The notes beneath the pieces were generated by a model. The model did not search any database, was not told the origin of the DNA, and saw only the letters and a list, made by a program, of their open reading frames with translations. A stretch of 64,000 nt of DNA, taken from the NCBI RefSeq assembly GCF_001984825.2, contig NZ_CP043318.1, forward strand, positions 3,844,001 through 3,908,000. Direction: 5' to 3'. The translations under genes were made by a program, and so were the position numbers. How positions within the stretch are numbered: the first letter of the stretch is position 1; every line of letters starts with the position of its first letter. The DNA comes from Enterobacter chengduensis. GTDB taxonomy: Bacteria; Pseudomonadota; Gammaproteobacteria; Enterobacterales; Enterobacteriaceae. Below, piece by piece: positions 15,089 to 25,403 of this stretch.

Positions 15089-15957
15089 CGTTCGATAAAG
15101 CGGCTTTTCTTCATCCCTGTCACGCTAACCGGCAGGGTGAAGATGGCGCCGGAAAGCGGATACTTCGCCACCTCCTCCGCATCCATATTTTCCCGCGTGG
15201 TGGTAATAAACAGCGTTTTCATATCATCGCCGCCAAAGCAGACCATCGTCGGGCAACGTACCGGCATGCGGTATTCTTCCAGCAGTTCGCCTTGCGGAGA
15301 AAAACGCGCGATACGCCAGCCGTCAAACAGCGCGCTCCAGTAGCAGCCTTCCACATCCATGGCCGCGCCGTCCGGTATCCCTTCGCCTTCGTTAAACTGA
15401 CGAAACACCTCACGTTTGCCGGGTTCGCCCTGCTCGTCAAGCGGCGTACGGTAAATCACGCCGTTTGGCGTGTCTGAGGTAAACATCCACTGGTTATCCG
15501 GGCTAAACGCTAAACCGTTATGTCCGTGGATATCGCACTGGATCACCTTCGGCGTCAGGTCATTGTCGATGCGCATCAGCAGGGCACCGTTATAATCTCC
15601 CGGCCCCCAGAACGTGCCCGCATAGAACCGGCCCTGATGGTCGGTGCCACCATCGTTAAAACGCGCCAGCTGAGGGTTAGAGGGGTTGTCGCACACCTTG
15701 CGCTGCAGAAGGCCATGCTTATCGGCAAGCCAGATACCAGTGCGCATGGCGACGATAAACCCGCCGCGCTCGCGCAGCGCGAAGCAGCCCACCTCTTCAT
15801 GGAAAGAGAGCACGGAGTGTCCCGCCGTCGGCAGATGATAGCGGTGGATCTCCCCTTCCAGAATATCGGCCCAGTATAGCGCTTGCTCTTCTGCGCTCCA
15901 CGTCGGGCATTCAGGCAGATGCCCGGTGTAATTCAACAGCAGCTGCGGTTCGGACAT
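15085..15957 (-). CDS. SMP-30/gluconolactonase family lactone hydrolase
   Basis: A 290-residue six-bladed beta-propeller protein of the SMP-30/regucalcin type, which hydrolyses sugar lactones with a bound divalent metal. Candidate metal ligands are the Glu in [13 protein letters not shown], the Asn in [10 protein letters not shown] and the Asp in [10 protein letters not shown]. No signal peptide, so cytoplasmic. It is inserted between pheA and tyrA, where E. coli has no gene, and lies downstream of the tyrA terminator, so it probably has its own promoter or depends on read-through. The substrate is not evident; a sugar-acid lactone is the family expectation. Confidence 0.85.
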   Translation of the reverse strand: MSEPQLLLNYTGHLPECPTWSAEEQALYWADILEGEIHRYHLPTAGHSVLSFHEEVGCFALRERGGFIVAMRTGIWLADKHGLLQRKVCDNPSNPQLARFNDGGTDHQGRFYAGTFWGPGDYNGALLMRIDNDLTPKVIQCDIHGHNGLAFSPDNQWMFTSDTPNGVIYRTPLDEQGEPGKREVFRQFNEGEGIPDGAAMDVEGCYWSALFDGWRIARFSPQGELLEEYRMPVRCPTMVCFGGDDMKTLFITTTRENMDAEEVAKYPLSGAIFTLPVSVTGMKKSRFIER

Positions 15958-15969
15958 GACGGTTCCCCA

Positions 15970-15999
15970 AAATAAAAAAAGCCAGCATTGCTGGCTTTC
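15970..15999 (-). terminator. Terminator after tyrA
   Basis: On the minus strand, a 9-bp perfect stem AAAGCCAGC-AAT-GCTGGCTTT is followed by a T run (A residues at 15971-15980). Confidence 0.9.
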
Positions 16000-16017
16000 A
16001 GTATATACATCATCGCA

Positions 16018-17139
16018 TTACTGGCGACTGTCATTTGCCTGACGCAGCAGCGTCCGGCTCTCATTCTGAAAACGCTGCGCGTAATCGCCAAACCAGTGCT
16101 CGACCTTGCGGAAGCTGTCGATAAACGCCTGCTTATCTCCGTGTTCCAGCAGCGTAATGGCTTCACCAAAACGCTGGTAGTAACGCTTGATGAGGGCCAG
16201 GTTGTTCTCGGAGGACATAATAATGTCGGCGTACAGCTGCGGATCCTGCGCAAACAGACGCCCGACCATCGCCAGCTCCAGACGATAGATCGGTGACGAG
16301 AGCGCCAGCAGCTGTTCAAGCTGCACGTTCTCTTCCGCCAGATGCAGACCGTAGGCAAAGGTCGCAAAGTGGCGCAGCGCCTGAATGAACGCCATGTTCT
16401 GGTCGTGCTCGACCGCGCTGATGCGGTGCAGTCGTGCCCCCCAGACCTGAATCTGTTCCAGGAACCACTGATAGGCTTCCGGCTGACGCCCGTCGCAGTA
16501 AACCACCACCTGCTTCGCCAGGCTGCCGCTGTCCGGGCCGAACATCGGATGCAGGCCCAGCACCGGTCCCGTATGCGCCGCCAGCATAGCCTGCAGCGGA
16601 CCATTTTTGACGGAGGCCAGGTCCACCAGGATGCAATCCTTCGGTAAAGGCGGAAGTTTCCCGACGATCTGCTCCGTCACGTGGATAGGCACGCTGACGA
16701 TAACCATTCCGGCGTCTTTCATTAGTTCTGGTGCCCGGGCCCAGTCCTCTTTCTCCAGAATGCGCACCTGATAGCCAGAAAGCGTCAGCATTTTTTCAAA
16801 CAGACGCCCCATCTGCCCCGCCCCGCCGACAATCACTACCGGCCTCAGAGACGGGCAAAGGGTTTTAAAGCCTTTGTCGTTTTCGCTGGAATAGGATTCG
16901 CGCATCACGCGACGCAGCACATCTTCAATCAAATCCGGCGAAACGCCCAGCGCCTGGGCCTCTTTACGACGGGAGGCCAGCATGGAGGCTTCGCGCTCCG
17001 GGACGTAAATCGGCAGGCCGTATTTGCTTTTCACCTCGCCGACTTCGGCAACCAGCGCCATGCGGCGCGCCAGCAGATCCAGCAGCGCCTTGTCCACTTC
17101 ATCAATTTGATCGCGCAGTGCGGTCAATTCAGCAACCAT
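16018..17139 (-). CDS. tyrA: Bifunctional chorismate mutase / prephenate dehydrogenase
   Basis: Makes 4-hydroxyphenylpyruvate, the tyrosine precursor. The 373 residues hold an AroQ chorismate mutase domain (1-90), then a Rossmann NAD site ([17 protein letters not shown], about 100-116) and the helical dehydrogenase domain; [16 protein letters not shown] is the prephenate-binding part. Length equals E. coli TyrA. It follows aroF by 10 bases in one operon on the minus strand. Confidence 0.98.
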   Translation of the reverse strand: MVAELTALRDQIDEVDKALLDLLARRMALVAEVGEVKSKYGLPIYVPEREASMLASRRKEAQALGVSPDLIEDVLRRVMRESYSSENDKGFKTLCPSLRPVVIVGGAGQMGRLFEKMLTLSGYQVRILEKEDWARAPELMKDAGMVIVSVPIHVTEQIVGKLPPLPKDCILVDLASVKNGPLQAMLAAHTGPVLGLHPMFGPDSGSLAKQVVVYCDGRQPEAYQWFLEQIQVWGARLHRISAVEHDQNMAFIQALRHFATFAYGLHLAEENVQLEQLLALSSPIYRLELAMVGRLFAQDPQLYADIIMSSENNLALIKRYYQRFGEAITLLEHGDKQAFIDSFRKVEHWFGDYAQRFQNESRTLLRQANDSRQ

Positions 17140-17149
17140 AACTACCCTC

Positions 17150-18220
17150 TTAAGCCAGACGCGTCGCCAGCTGGCCGTTTAAATCTTTATGGATCTCGCG
17201 CAGCAGCGCATCGGTGGTCTCCCAACTGATGCAGGCGTCCGTCACCGAGACGCCGTGCTTCATTGCGCTGCGCGGTTGTTCAGATGATTGATTGCCTTCA
17301 TGAATATTGCTCTCAATCATCAGACCGATAATCGAACGGTTGCCATCTTTGATCTGCGCGACCACGGATTCCGCAACCGCAGGCTGGCGACGGTAATCTT
17401 TATTCGAATTACCATGACTGCAATCTACCATCAGAGCCGGGCGCAGTCCCGCCTGCTCCATCTCTTTTTCACACTGCGCTACGTCCGCAGGGCTGTAGTT
17501 AGGTGCTTTACCGCCGCGCAGGATCACATGGCCGTCCGGGTTGCCCTGCGTTTGCAGGAGGCATACCTGACCCGCCTGGTTGATACCGACGAAACGGTGT
17601 GGCATAGCGGCAGCGCGCATGGCGTTGATCGCCGTCGCCAGGCTGCCGTCAGTACCGTTTTTAAAGCCAACCGGCATTGACAGGCCAGACGCCATCTCGC
17701 GGTGGGTCTGCGATTCCGTCGTACGCGCGCCAATAGCCGACCAGCTGAACAGATCGCCCAGGTACTGCGGGCTGTTCGGATCCAGCGCTTCGGTTGCCAG
17801 CGGCAGCCCCATGCTGACCAGCTCCACCAGCAGGCGACGCGCAATCTTCAGGCCTGCTTCCACATCAAACGAGCCATCCATGTGCGGATCGTTAATCAAC
17901 CCTTTCCAGCCGACGGTCGTACGTGGCTTTTCAAAATAGACGCGCATCACCAGATAGAGGCTATCGCTGACCTCCTCCGCTAATGTTTTAAAACGACGAG
18001 CGTACTCAATGGCGGTTTCAGGATCGTGAATGGAGCAAGGACCGCACACCACCAGCAGGCGCGGATCGCGGCCGGCAATAATGTCAGAAATGGTCTGGCG
18101 AGAGTGCTCTATCTGAGCCTCCTGCGCGACGCTCAGCGGGAATTCCGCTTTCAGTTGATCCGGGGTGATTAAAACCTGTTCGTCAGTGATATGTACGTTG
18201 TTCAGCGCGTCTTTTTGCAT
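17150..18220 (-). CDS. aroF: 3-deoxy-7-phosphoheptulonate synthase, Tyr-sensitive
   Basis: First enzyme of the shikimate pathway, joining PEP and erythrose 4-phosphate; this isozyme is inhibited by tyrosine. The 356-residue class I DAHP synthase has the PEP site [14 protein letters not shown], and metal-binding residues in [12 protein letters not shown]. The start [15 protein letters not shown] at 18220 gives the E. coli length; an in-frame ATG 15 codons earlier would run into the regulatory region. First gene of aroF-tyrA, with TyrR boxes upstream. Confidence 0.97.
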   Translation of the reverse strand: MQKDALNNVHITDEQVLITPDQLKAEFPLSVAQEAQIEHSRQTISDIIAGRDPRLLVVCGPCSIHDPETAIEYARRFKTLAEEVSDSLYLVMRVYFEKPRTTVGWKGLINDPHMDGSFDVEAGLKIARRLLVELVSMGLPLATEALDPNSPQYLGDLFSWSAIGARTTESQTHREMASGLSMPVGFKNGTDGSLATAINAMRAAAMPHRFVGINQAGQVCLLQTQGNPDGHVILRGGKAPNYSPADVAQCEKEMEQAGLRPALMVDCSHGNSNKDYRRQPAVAESVVAQIKDGNRSIIGLMIESNIHEGNQSSEQPRSAMKHGVSVTDACISWETTDALLREIHKDLNGQLATRLA

Positions 18221-18291
18221 GATGGCGATCCTGTCAAGCTCGTTTGCGATAGTTGTTTTCCTCAATGAGGTGAAACCACGATACCATAAAA

Positions 18292-18332
18292 AGTAAACAT
18301 TTCAATCCAAAATACGTACACATTAGTTTACA
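18292..18332 (-). promoter_or_regulatory. Two TyrR boxes upstream of aroF
   Basis: Read on the minus strand: TGTAAACTAATGTGTACG (18315-18332) and TGGATTGAAATGTTTACT (18292-18309). Both keep the G-N14-C core of the TyrR consensus TGTAAA-N6-TTTACA; centres are 23 bases apart. Placement about 70-110 bases before aroF fits repression by TyrR with tyrosine. Confidence 0.65.
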
Positions 18333-18434
18333 GAAGCCAATTTATTGCAAAAATCAGCCGATAAAATCGTAAATATTAAATTACACTACATTTCCCATTA
18401 GCCAGGCTATGCTGAAAAAAAAAGGAGAATGGCT

Positions 18435-18809
18435 ATGCGTTCAATTGCTTTCGCGCTGTTGTCGCTGTTTTTAACGGGCTGCCAGATTAATCCTTACACC
18501 TTCCAGCCCGACTGGACCAGCCCATCCTGGTTTGATGCAGGTAAAGAAGACGCCATGAATGGCCAGCCGGTTAAAGATAATCAGACCCTGGCCGATAGTT
18601 TTAACGACACCCAGGTTGATCGTAGTGAATACCTTCGCGGCTATGCCGATGGCCAGAAGAAAGTCTGTGAAGAAGGGTTTATGCACGCCTGGGGATTAGC
18701 GGGAAAATCTTTCCCTGCAAGCTGCGACACTGCTGAAAATGCAGCAAAACTGCGTGCGTCCTGGCAAAAAGGAATGGATGAAAGTCTGCGTGCCAGCAGG
18801 CTGAATTAA
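18435..18809 (+). CDS. yfiL: YfiL family lipoprotein (DUF2799)
   Basis: A 124-residue predicted lipoprotein with the lipobox LFLTGC. The mature part has the repeated GKEDAM...GYADGQKK pattern of DUF2799 and two Cys (VCEEGF, ASCDTAEN) likely to form a disulfide. Function is unknown. ATG at 18435 is preferred to 18429 because AAGGAG is then 8 bases upstream. Lies between aroF and yfiR as in E. coli. Confidence 0.85.
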   Translation: MRSIAFALLSLFLTGCQINPYTFQPDWTSPSWFDAGKEDAMNGQPVKDNQTLADSFNDTQVDRSEYLRGYADGQKKVCEEGFMHAWGLAGKSFPASCDTAENAAKLRASWQKGMDESLRASRLN

Positions 18810-18948
18810 GCTATTTTTTTATTCACCAGAAAACAAACAACTGTAGGATTTAGCTTAGGTCGGCCAGAGGCTATTTCTGACATAATGACGGCTCTGATAA
18901 ACAATGGTATTCTGCCCGCAACTCTTAAGGACAACTATATCCGGAGCG

Positions 18949-19500
18949 ATGTGGCGGATTCTGGTGAGAAATTTATTCTTGATCTCTTTTTTCCGATTCA
19001 CTCTGGTGCTAGCGCTGTTCCTCATAGTAAGCCCTACGACGGCAGGCACGCTTACGGAAACGGATAAATCGGTACGCGCGATAGTTTCAGGCATTGTGAG
19101 CTATACGCGTTGGCCAACGCTTTCCGGGCAGCCTAAACTCTGCGTCTACGCCACTTCTCACTATACGCACGCGCTCAGCGGCGATGAGGGGCATACTGAG
19201 TTACCTTATACTCCCGTTATTGTACGTAACGATCGGGAAGCACTGGCCGCGACGTGCGATGCTATTTATTTCGGGTCTGAATCACCGGCAAAGCAACTTG
19301 AATTAATAAGTCAATATCAGGGTAGAGCGTTGCTATTAATCTCAGAGCAAAATCCGGAATGTGTAATTGGTAGCGCCTTTTGCCTGATAATCGATGGCGG
19401 CCAGGTACGGTTCTCCGTCAACCTGGATGCATTGACGCGCAGTGGCGTAAGGGTCAATCCGGATGTATTAATGCTGGCACGGAATAAGCAGCATGGATAA
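18949..19500 (+). CDS. yfiR: Periplasmic YfiR, repressor of diguanylate cyclase DgcN
   Basis: A 183-residue DUF4154 protein with an N-terminal membrane or signal segment (about residues 12-32). YfiR sits in the periplasm and holds DgcN inactive until reducing or envelope stress, or YfiB, relieves it. Conserved parts are IVSGIVSYTRWP, the Cys pair in NPECVIGSAFCLII and the tail LDALTRSGVRVNPDVLMLAR. ATG 18949 (GGAG 5 bases upstream) gives a family-like length; 18904 is also in frame. It overlaps dgcN by 8 bases, so the two are coupled. Confidence 0.9.
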   Translation: MWRILVRNLFLISFFRFTLVLALFLIVSPTTAGTLTETDKSVRAIVSGIVSYTRWPTLSGQPKLCVYATSHYTHALSGDEGHTELPYTPVIVRNDREALAATCDAIYFGSESPAKQLELISQYQGRALLLISEQNPECVIGSAFCLIIDGGQVRFSVNLDALTRSGVRVNPDVLMLARNKQHG

Positions 19501-20713
19501 AGATTTCACTTCAACGCAACGTCCGACGTTTAAAAGAACGTTGAGGCGAAACAGCATGATAAGCGTCATTATCACCATGACCTTAATATGGCTGTTGCTC
19601 TGTTTTGCTTCCGTCGTGACGTTAAAACAATACGCGCAAAAGAATCTCGAATTAACCGGCGCCACAATGAGCCACAGCCTGGAAGCCTCGCTGGTGTTCA
19701 ACGATTCGCTGGCGGCCAACGAAACGCTCGCCGCTCTGGGCAAACAGGGCCAGTTTGCCGTGGCCGAGGTGATCAACGCGCATAAAAAACGGTTTGCCTA
19801 CTGGTCCTGGAATCCGGAAGACAACAACGACACGCTGGGTGCGCTGGTCAGCCGCTGGCTTTTCCCCGTACCGATTGCGCAGCCCATCATGCATAACGGT
19901 GCAACGATCGGCGAAATTCGCCTTACCGCTCGCGACAGTCTGATTGGCCATTTCATCTGGATGTCGTTTGCCGTTCTCACCGGCTGCATTCTCTTTGCAA
20001 CCGTCGTCGCGCTCGCCATTACCCAGTCTTTGCACCATGGGATGGTAACAGCCCTGCAAAATATTACCGACGTCGTGCATGACGTACGCACGAACCGCAA
20101 TTTCTCTCGCCGGGTGAAAGACGGGCGCATTGAAGAATTTCACCAGTTTGGCGAAGACTTCAACAGCCTCCTGGATGAGATGGAAGAGTGGCAGCTGAAG
20201 CTGCAGGCGAAAAACGCCCAGCTGTTGCGGACCGCCATGCACGACCCGCTTACCGGTCTTGCCAACCGCGCCGCGTTTCGTAACAGCATTGCGGCCTTAA
20301 TGAACGACCCTTCAGCCAAAACGAAGTCGGCCCTGCTCTTCCTCGACGGTGATAACTTTAAGTTTATCAACGACACCTGGGGACACGCGGCGGGGGACTG
20401 CGTGCTGATAGAGGTCGCCAGCAGGATGATGGAGTTTGGCGATAAACGGCATCAGTCCTACCGCCTTGGCGGTGACGAGTTTGCCATGGTGCTGTACGGC
20501 GTGCACTCCGAGCCCGAGGTTCAACATATTTGTGCTGCGCTATCGCAGCAGTTTCTCCGTCCGTTTGATCTTCATAACGGACAGCAAGCATCGATGTCAC
20601 TCAGCATTGGCTTTGCTCTGGCGTGGGAAAATGCTTCCGTGGAAGCATTACTGGAGAGGGCTGACCGCAACATGTACCAGGTTAAAAACCAGCGTACAAA
20701 AACAATAAGTTAG
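19493..20713 (+). CDS. dgcN: Diguanylate cyclase DgcN (YfiN)
   Basis: An inner-membrane cyclase that makes cyclic-di-GMP and so promotes adhesion and curbs motility. The 406 residues show a transmembrane helix (about 24-45), a periplasmic CHASE8-type sensor (about 50-150), a second helix (about 155-180), HAMP and a GGDEF domain. The active motif is intact, YRLGGDEFAMVL, and LFLDGDNFKFINDTWGH carries the metal Asp. It is the middle gene of yfiR-dgcN-yfiB. Confidence 0.95.
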   Translation: MDKDFTSTQRPTFKRTLRRNSMISVIITMTLIWLLLCFASVVTLKQYAQKNLELTGATMSHSLEASLVFNDSLAANETLAALGKQGQFAVAEVINAHKKRFAYWSWNPEDNNDTLGALVSRWLFPVPIAQPIMHNGATIGEIRLTARDSLIGHFIWMSFAVLTGCILFATVVALAITQSLHHGMVTALQNITDVVHDVRTNRNFSRRVKDGRIEEFHQFGEDFNSLLDEMEEWQLKLQAKNAQLLRTAMHDPLTGLANRAAFRNSIAALMNDPSAKTKSALLFLDGDNFKFINDTWGHAAGDCVLIEVASRMMEFGDKRHQSYRLGGDEFAMVLYGVHSEPEVQHICAALSQQFLRPFDLHNGQQASMSLSIGFALAWENASVEALLERADRNMYQVKNQRTKTIS

Positions 20714-20725
20714 AAAGGATACACT

Positions 20726-21211
20726 ATGTTAAAACGTTACTTCGCGCCGATAGTACTGGCCTCACTGGTTCTGGCAGGCTGTCAGTCGCCGCCGGAAGGC
20801 AAATTCACGCCTGAGCAAATTGCGGCGATGAAGTCTTACGGATTTAACGAACTGAACGGTGACTGGTCGCTTGGCATGTCGGACACCATACTCTTTGATA
20901 AAAATGACGCCAGACTGCGCTCGGAAAGTGAAACGCAGATCCAATCCATGGCCTCTCGTCTGGCGGAAACCGGCCTGAACCACGCGCGAATGGACGGTCA
21001 CACGGATAATTATGGCGAAGCGAGCTACAACGAAGCGCTGTCGTTAAAACGCGCCAATGCCGTGGCCGATGCCTGGGCGAAGGGTGCAAATATCCCGCGC
21101 AGCAATCTCACCACGCGGGGATTAGGTCAAAAATACCCTGTTGCGAGCAACAGTACCCCGAAAGGGCGCGCTGAAAACCGCCGCGTCGCGGTGGTGATCA
21201 GCACGCCATAG
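20726..21211 (+). CDS. yfiB: OmpA-family lipoprotein YfiB
   Basis: An outer-membrane lipoprotein (lipobox LVLAGC) with an OmpA-type peptidoglycan-binding domain (about 50-155), including MDGHTDNYGEASYN and LSLKRANAVADAW. In the YfiBNR system it captures YfiR and so frees DgcN. 161 residues, close to the E. coli length. RBS AAAGGA lies 9 bases before ATG. End of the yfiRNB operon. Confidence 0.93.
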   Translation: MLKRYFAPIVLASLVLAGCQSPPEGKFTPEQIAAMKSYGFNELNGDWSLGMSDTILFDKNDARLRSESETQIQSMASRLAETGLNHARMDGHTDNYGEASYNEALSLKRANAVADAWAKGANIPRSNLTTRGLGQKYPVASNSTPKGRAENRRVAVVISTP

Positions 21212-21213
21212 GA

Positions 21214-22584
21214 TTATTTAGCGGATGATTCGGCGAGCGTAGCCCTGGTTGCCGCTCGCCAGCGCAGCCAGTCCACCAGAACAAACAGCGCCAGACTCGC
21301 GCCCATGACCGGCAGGGCCAGCCCCAGCAGTACGCTGATTATCGCCGAAACCGCCCTTCCCCACCCGGAGAGCGCCAGCCAGCTCTGGCAAAGCGTCTGT
21401 ACCGGACTCACTGCCGATTGTGCCGGACGACGCATCCACCACATCCGATACCCCCAGATAATGAGCACGCACAGGGCAAGGCCGAACGCCACGAGCAGCA
21501 GCTGGTTCACCAGTCCGAATAAGATCCCCATATGGAAATCCACGCCCCAGCGGGTCAGTTTTGCCATTAACGGGAAATCCTCAAATCGGGTTCTGTCCAG
21601 AACCTGCAGCGTTGCAGGATCAACCGCAACGGCGTCCACCTGCGTCGGCCAGCTGCGGTCGATTTCCGTTACGGTCCAGGCGCGATCCGCGGTTTTCGCC
21701 GGGCGGATCTCCAGCCTGCTGGCGTCAATCCCTGCCTTGCGGGCGGCGCTTAGTACCCCGTCAAAATGCGTTAAATCCATCGCCATTTCCGGCATCATCA
21801 TTCCGCCGTGATGAGCGTGGTGTTCGGCATGTTCATCCACCGTCTCCTGGTGGCCGGATAGCGTCGTATTCACCTGCGGAGTGAGCCAGTCCATCTCTGC
21901 CCGCAGCTTATCAACGTTCCCTCCCGCCCACTGGGACCAGGTCAGGCCGGTTGCGGAGAACAGCAGCATCCCGCCCAGCAGGCTCCAGCCCAGCGTCACG
22001 TGCAGGCGACGACGATTCTGGAAGCGATTGTCGATCCGCCGCTTGGGTCGGGTATAAAACCACAGTGCAATACCGCCCAGCGCGGCGACCCACATCCAGG
22101 AAGCCGCCAGTTCGCTGTAGAGCCGCCCCACGTCGCCCAGCATCAGAGAGGCATGCAAATAATCAATGGTCTGACGCAGCGGTAAAATCCCGCTGGTGCC
22201 GTATACCGTCATGTCACCCAGCACCGCCAGGCTTACAGGATCGACGAAGATAGCCCGGTTCTCCGAGGGCCCAAGCGCCGGATCGGCAAACATCACGCGG
22301 GTGGTTTCACCTTCAGCCAGCCCCGGACGCACGGCGTGCAAACGCAGATCCGATCCAACGGTTTTCTCCGCCACGGCAATTTGTTCCGCAAGCGGCTGCG
22401 GCTCGCCCACGGAATCAGCGTGGATCGCGTGCCGGTAGAGCGCGTTTTCCAGCTGTGGGGTGGCTACATACAGCGTACCGGTCAGCGCGGCAAAGAAGAT
22501 AAACGGGCCGACAAACAGCCCAACGTAAAAATGAAGGCGACGCAGCAGGTTTCCCCATGCCGCGCGCGAGGTGCAGGTAGTCAT
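21214..22584 (-). CDS. PepSY-domain inner-membrane protein (iron/copper uptake-linked reductase type)
   Basis: A 456-residue membrane protein with about four to five helices: one at the start (FYVGLFVGPFIFFAALTGTLY), two mid-protein, and two near the C terminus. PepSY domains lie in the large periplasmic loops. A His-rich run (HAEHHAHHGG, about residue 250) suggests metal contact. The family is often encoded beside TonB-dependent siderophore or copper receptors and is thought to reduce metal at the inner membrane. Here it pairs with the DUF2946 gene 36 bases upstream. Convergent with yfiB, gap 2 bases. No counterpart at this place in E. coli. Confidence 0.8.
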   Translation of the reverse strand: MTTCTSRAAWGNLLRRLHFYVGLFVGPFIFFAALTGTLYVATPQLENALYRHAIHADSVGEPQPLAEQIAVAEKTVGSDLRLHAVRPGLAEGETTRVMFADPALGPSENRAIFVDPVSLAVLGDMTVYGTSGILPLRQTIDYLHASLMLGDVGRLYSELAASWMWVAALGGIALWFYTRPKRRIDNRFQNRRRLHVTLGWSLLGGMLLFSATGLTWSQWAGGNVDKLRAEMDWLTPQVNTTLSGHQETVDEHAEHHAHHGGMMMPEMAMDLTHFDGVLSAARKAGIDASRLEIRPAKTADRAWTVTEIDRSWPTQVDAVAVDPATLQVLDRTRFEDFPLMAKLTRWGVDFHMGILFGLVNQLLLVAFGLALCVLIIWGYRMWWMRRPAQSAVSPVQTLCQSWLALSGWGRAVSAIISVLLGLALPVMGASLALFVLVDWLRWRAATRATLAESSAK

Positions 22585-22620
22585 ACTTTTCCTTTTTAAG
22601 GCAGTAAGTTAGCGATATTT

Positions 22621-23031
22621 TTACAGGGAAAAAGCAGACTCCCGCGGCGGCGCGCGGGTATCAGGATAAAGCCAGGGGAAAAAGTGCCAGTGGCTGACCG
22701 CCTGACGCGGCGACTTAACGCGAAGCCTCTGCAGCACCACGCTGAGCAGGACAATCAGCGCCAGCATCACGCCAGGCACATGCGCCAACAGCACGCAGTA
22801 GCCGCACGCTTCCGCATGGTCGACAGGCATCGTGTGCGACGGCATATCGCCATGATGCGCGTCCATCGACATCATGCTCATGTCATGATGCATGCCCGGC
22901 ATGGTGCTCATGGGATCTTTCTGCAGCGAGACGGAGATCAGCGGCGCCACCACGATCAGCAGGATCGCAAACAGCGCGGTCAATGCCGCTGTGCGTTTCC
23001 GGTCAGGCTGATGCAGTACGTTATCCACGTC
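22621..23031 (-). CDS. DUF2946 family membrane protein
   Basis: A 136-residue protein with two likely membrane helices, a Met/His-rich loop (MSTMPGMHHDMSMMSMDAHH) and a CGYC motif, the pattern of DUF2946 proteins usually found with copper or iron uptake genes. It probably contacts metal outside the inner membrane; the role is inferred. GTG at 23031 is chosen since GGAGGGG lies directly upstream; a TTG four codons earlier is less likely. Reads into the PepSY gene. Confidence 0.72.
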   Translation of the reverse strand, partial: DVDNVLHQPDRKRTAALTALFAILLIVVAPLISVSLQKDPMSTMPGMHHDMSMMSMDAHHGDMPSHTMPVDHAEACGYCVLLAHVPGVMLALIVLLSVVLQRLRVKSPRQAVSHWHFFPWLYPDTRAPPRESAFSL

Positions 23032-23101
23032 CCCTCCACTCAAGAGGCAAGCATTGTAAATGATTTATAACGAAAGGGTTAATGCGAGAGGTGCGATGGG
23101 A

Positions 23102-23136
23102 TAAAAAAAGGGCCAGCCTTTCGGCCAGCCCTTTCT
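23102..23136 (-). terminator. Terminator of the rpsP-rplS operon
   Basis: On the minus strand, AAAGGGCTGGCC-GAAA-GGCTGGCCCTTT pairs over 12 bp with two G-T wobbles and is followed by a T run. Confidence 0.9.
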
Positions 23137-23160
23137 AACAGGATGTCGCTTAAGCGAATC

Positions 23161-23511
<351 letters not shown>

Positions 23512-23551
23512 TTAATCTCTTATCCTGGGTAAACTGATATTCGGGAGCGTA

Positions 23552-24319
23552 TTACGCATTCCCATCATGTTCATGCTGCTGGTGCGCGTGTTCAGTTTTG
23601 AACTCGGCCAGCAACTTTGCTTGCTCTTCAGTCAGAGCCAGGTTTTCCAGAAGTTCAGGTCTTCTAAGCCAGGTTCGGCCCAGCGACTGCTTCAAACGCC
23701 AGCGACGTATCTCGGCATGGTTTCCAGACAGTAACACCGCCGGGACGTCCATCCCTTCTAACACTTCAGGACGAGTATAGTGTGGACAGTCCAGCAACCC
23801 GTCGGCAAAGGAATCTTCCGTTGCCGAAGCTTCATGGCCCAGAACCCCCGGTATGAACCGGGAGACGGAGTCAATCAGCGTCATTGCCGGTAACTCACCA
23901 CCGCTGAGTACGTAATCGCCGATAGACCATTCTTCGTCAATCTCGGTTTGAATTACGCGCTCATCTATCCCTTCGTAGCGACCACAGACCAGAATCAGCT
24001 TTTGATTCGTCGCCAGTTCGCTCACGCCCGCTTGATCAAGCTTGCGTCCCTGAGGTGACAGATAAATCACCTTTGCGCCTTCACCTGCCGCGGCTTTTGC
24101 TGTGTGAATGGCGTCCCGTAAGGGTTGCACCATCATCAACATCCCCGGTCCGCCGCCGTAAGGACGATCGTCCACGGTACGGTGCCGGTCATGCGTGAAG
24201 TCACGAGGACTCCAGCTCTGGATGCTCAGCAGGCCATTCTTTACTGCCCGGCCAGTTACCCCGTAATCGGTAATCGCGCGGAACATTTCAGGAAACAGGC
24301 TAATTATGCCAATCCACAT
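23552..24319 (-). CDS. trmD: tRNA (guanine-37 N1)-methyltransferase
   Basis: Methylates G37 next to the anticodon using S-adenosylmethionine, preventing +1 frameshifts. The 255 residues form a SPOUT trefoil-knot enzyme; [13 protein letters not shown] and [17 protein letters not shown] are the cofactor-binding knot parts, with Asp (ASATEDSF) in the catalytic loop. The His-rich tail HAHQQHEHD is as in E. coli. It lies between rimM and rplS. Confidence 0.98.
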   Translation of the reverse strand: MWIGIISLFPEMFRAITDYGVTGRAVKNGLLSIQSWSPRDFTHDRHRTVDDRPYGGGPGMLMMVQPLRDAIHTAKAAAGEGAKVIYLSPQGRKLDQAGVSELATNQKLILVCGRYEGIDERVIQTEIDEEWSIGDYVLSGGELPAMTLIDSVSRFIPGVLGHEASATEDSFADGLLDCPHYTRPEVLEGMDVPAVLLSGNHAEIRRWRLKQSLGRTWLRRPELLENLALTEEQAKLLAEFKTEHAHQQHEHDGNA

Positions 24320-24350
24320 AGCGCCGTCTTTTACCGTTTATCCGGAGAAT

Positions 24351-24887
24351 TTAAAAACCAGGATCCCAATCTACTTCAATGGTTTGAGTAGTGAGATCGA
24401 CTTTCTTGATAACCTGTCCATCGAGGAACGGGACCAGCCGCTCCTTGATGCCAAATGCATCTTTCAGGTTTGCCTTAATGACGAGAACGTCATTTGACCC
24501 GGTTTCCATCATATCGATGACTTTCCCCAGGCTGTAGCCTTCGGTAGTGACTACCTGGCAACCCATAAGGTCTTTCCAGTAGTAGTCGCCCTCTTCCAGC
24601 TGTGGCAACTGCGACGAATCCACGACAATTTCACAATTAGTCAGCGCATTCGCGGCATCACGATCGTCAACGCCTTTCAGCTTGATGATGATGTCCTGAT
24701 TGTGGTGACGCCAGCTTTCCAGCTCGACCTCTTCCCACTTACCGCCTTTCTGGATAAACCAGGGCTGGTAATCAAAAATGCTATCAGCGTCTTCAGTGGA
24801 GGAAAACACTCTGAGCCAACCACGGATACCGTAGCAAGAACCCATTTTTCCCAATACGATCGGTTCAACAGGTGCTTTATTGCTCAT
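24351..24887 (-). CDS. rimM: Ribosome maturation factor RimM
   Basis: Binds S19 and helps mature the 3' domain of 16S rRNA. The 178-residue protein has the RimM N domain ([21 protein letters not shown]) and a PRC barrel (about 100-175; [13 protein letters not shown], ending IEVDWDPGF). Start at 24887 (MSNKAPVEP) is preferred to 24896, which would add only MVM. Between rpsP and trmD. Confidence 0.96.
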   Translation of the reverse strand: MSNKAPVEPIVLGKMGSCYGIRGWLRVFSSTEDADSIFDYQPWFIQKGGKWEEVELESWRHHNQDIIIKLKGVDDRDAANALTNCEIVVDSSQLPQLEEGDYYWKDLMGCQVVTTEGYSLGKVIDMMETGSNDVLVIKANLKDAFGIKERLVPFLDGQVIKKVDLTTQTIEVDWDPGF

Positions 24888-24905
24888 CATGACCACCGTG
24901 ACAGA

Positions 24906-25154
24906 TTAAGCTGCTTTGTTTACTGCTTTGATCAGCGTAGCAACGCGATCGGAAACAGTCGCGCCCTGGCCAACCCAGTGAGCGATACGATCCAGATCCA
25001 GACGAGTTTCTTCTTCTGCGCCAGCGGCCAGTGGGTTGAAGAAACCAACGCGCTCGATGAAGCGACCGTTGCGTGCATTACGGCTGTCGGTTACAACAAC
25101 CTGGTAGAACGGACGCTTTTTAGCGCCGTGACGAGCTAAACGAATAGTTACCAT
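24906..25154 (-). CDS. rpsP: Small ribosomal subunit protein bS16
   Basis: An 82-residue 30S assembly protein; [20 protein letters not shown] and FNPLAAG are family hallmarks. First gene of the rpsP-rimM-trmD-rplS operon; the promoter should lie in the 250 bases before it. Confidence 0.98.
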   Translation of the reverse strand: MVTIRLARHGAKKRPFYQVVVTDSRNARNGRFIERVGFFNPLAAGAEEETRLDLDRIAHWVGQGATVSDRVATLIKAVNKAA

Positions 25155-25403
25155 AACATCCTCTTGTGTGAATAAAACAACCGGGCCCCATCGAGGAACG
25201 GAGCCCGGGTGTCATATTAAAAGCCCGAAAATTTTACTGATTTTTGGGGGAAATGCAATCAGCAGTTGATAAGTCTGCTGTAAAAGGCCGTCGGCGGTGC
25301 AGCCAGTTTGGCGTCGGCGAGCGCGCAGAAAGCGGAGCGGACACGTAGTACGTGAGCATTTCGAGCACTCCCCGGCGTCAAAATGGCAAACAAGCCAGGC
25401 CGA
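25155..25403. other. Spacer between ffh and rpsP with folded GC-rich block
   Basis: No gene. It holds the rpsP promoter region, a GC-rich inverted repeat (ACCGGGC...GCCCGGGT, about 25180-25209) and, at about 25310-25380, a GC-rich block with the palindrome CACGTAGTACGTG. Blocks of this look occur between many enterobacterial genes (remembered pattern, not checked). Confidence 0.45.
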
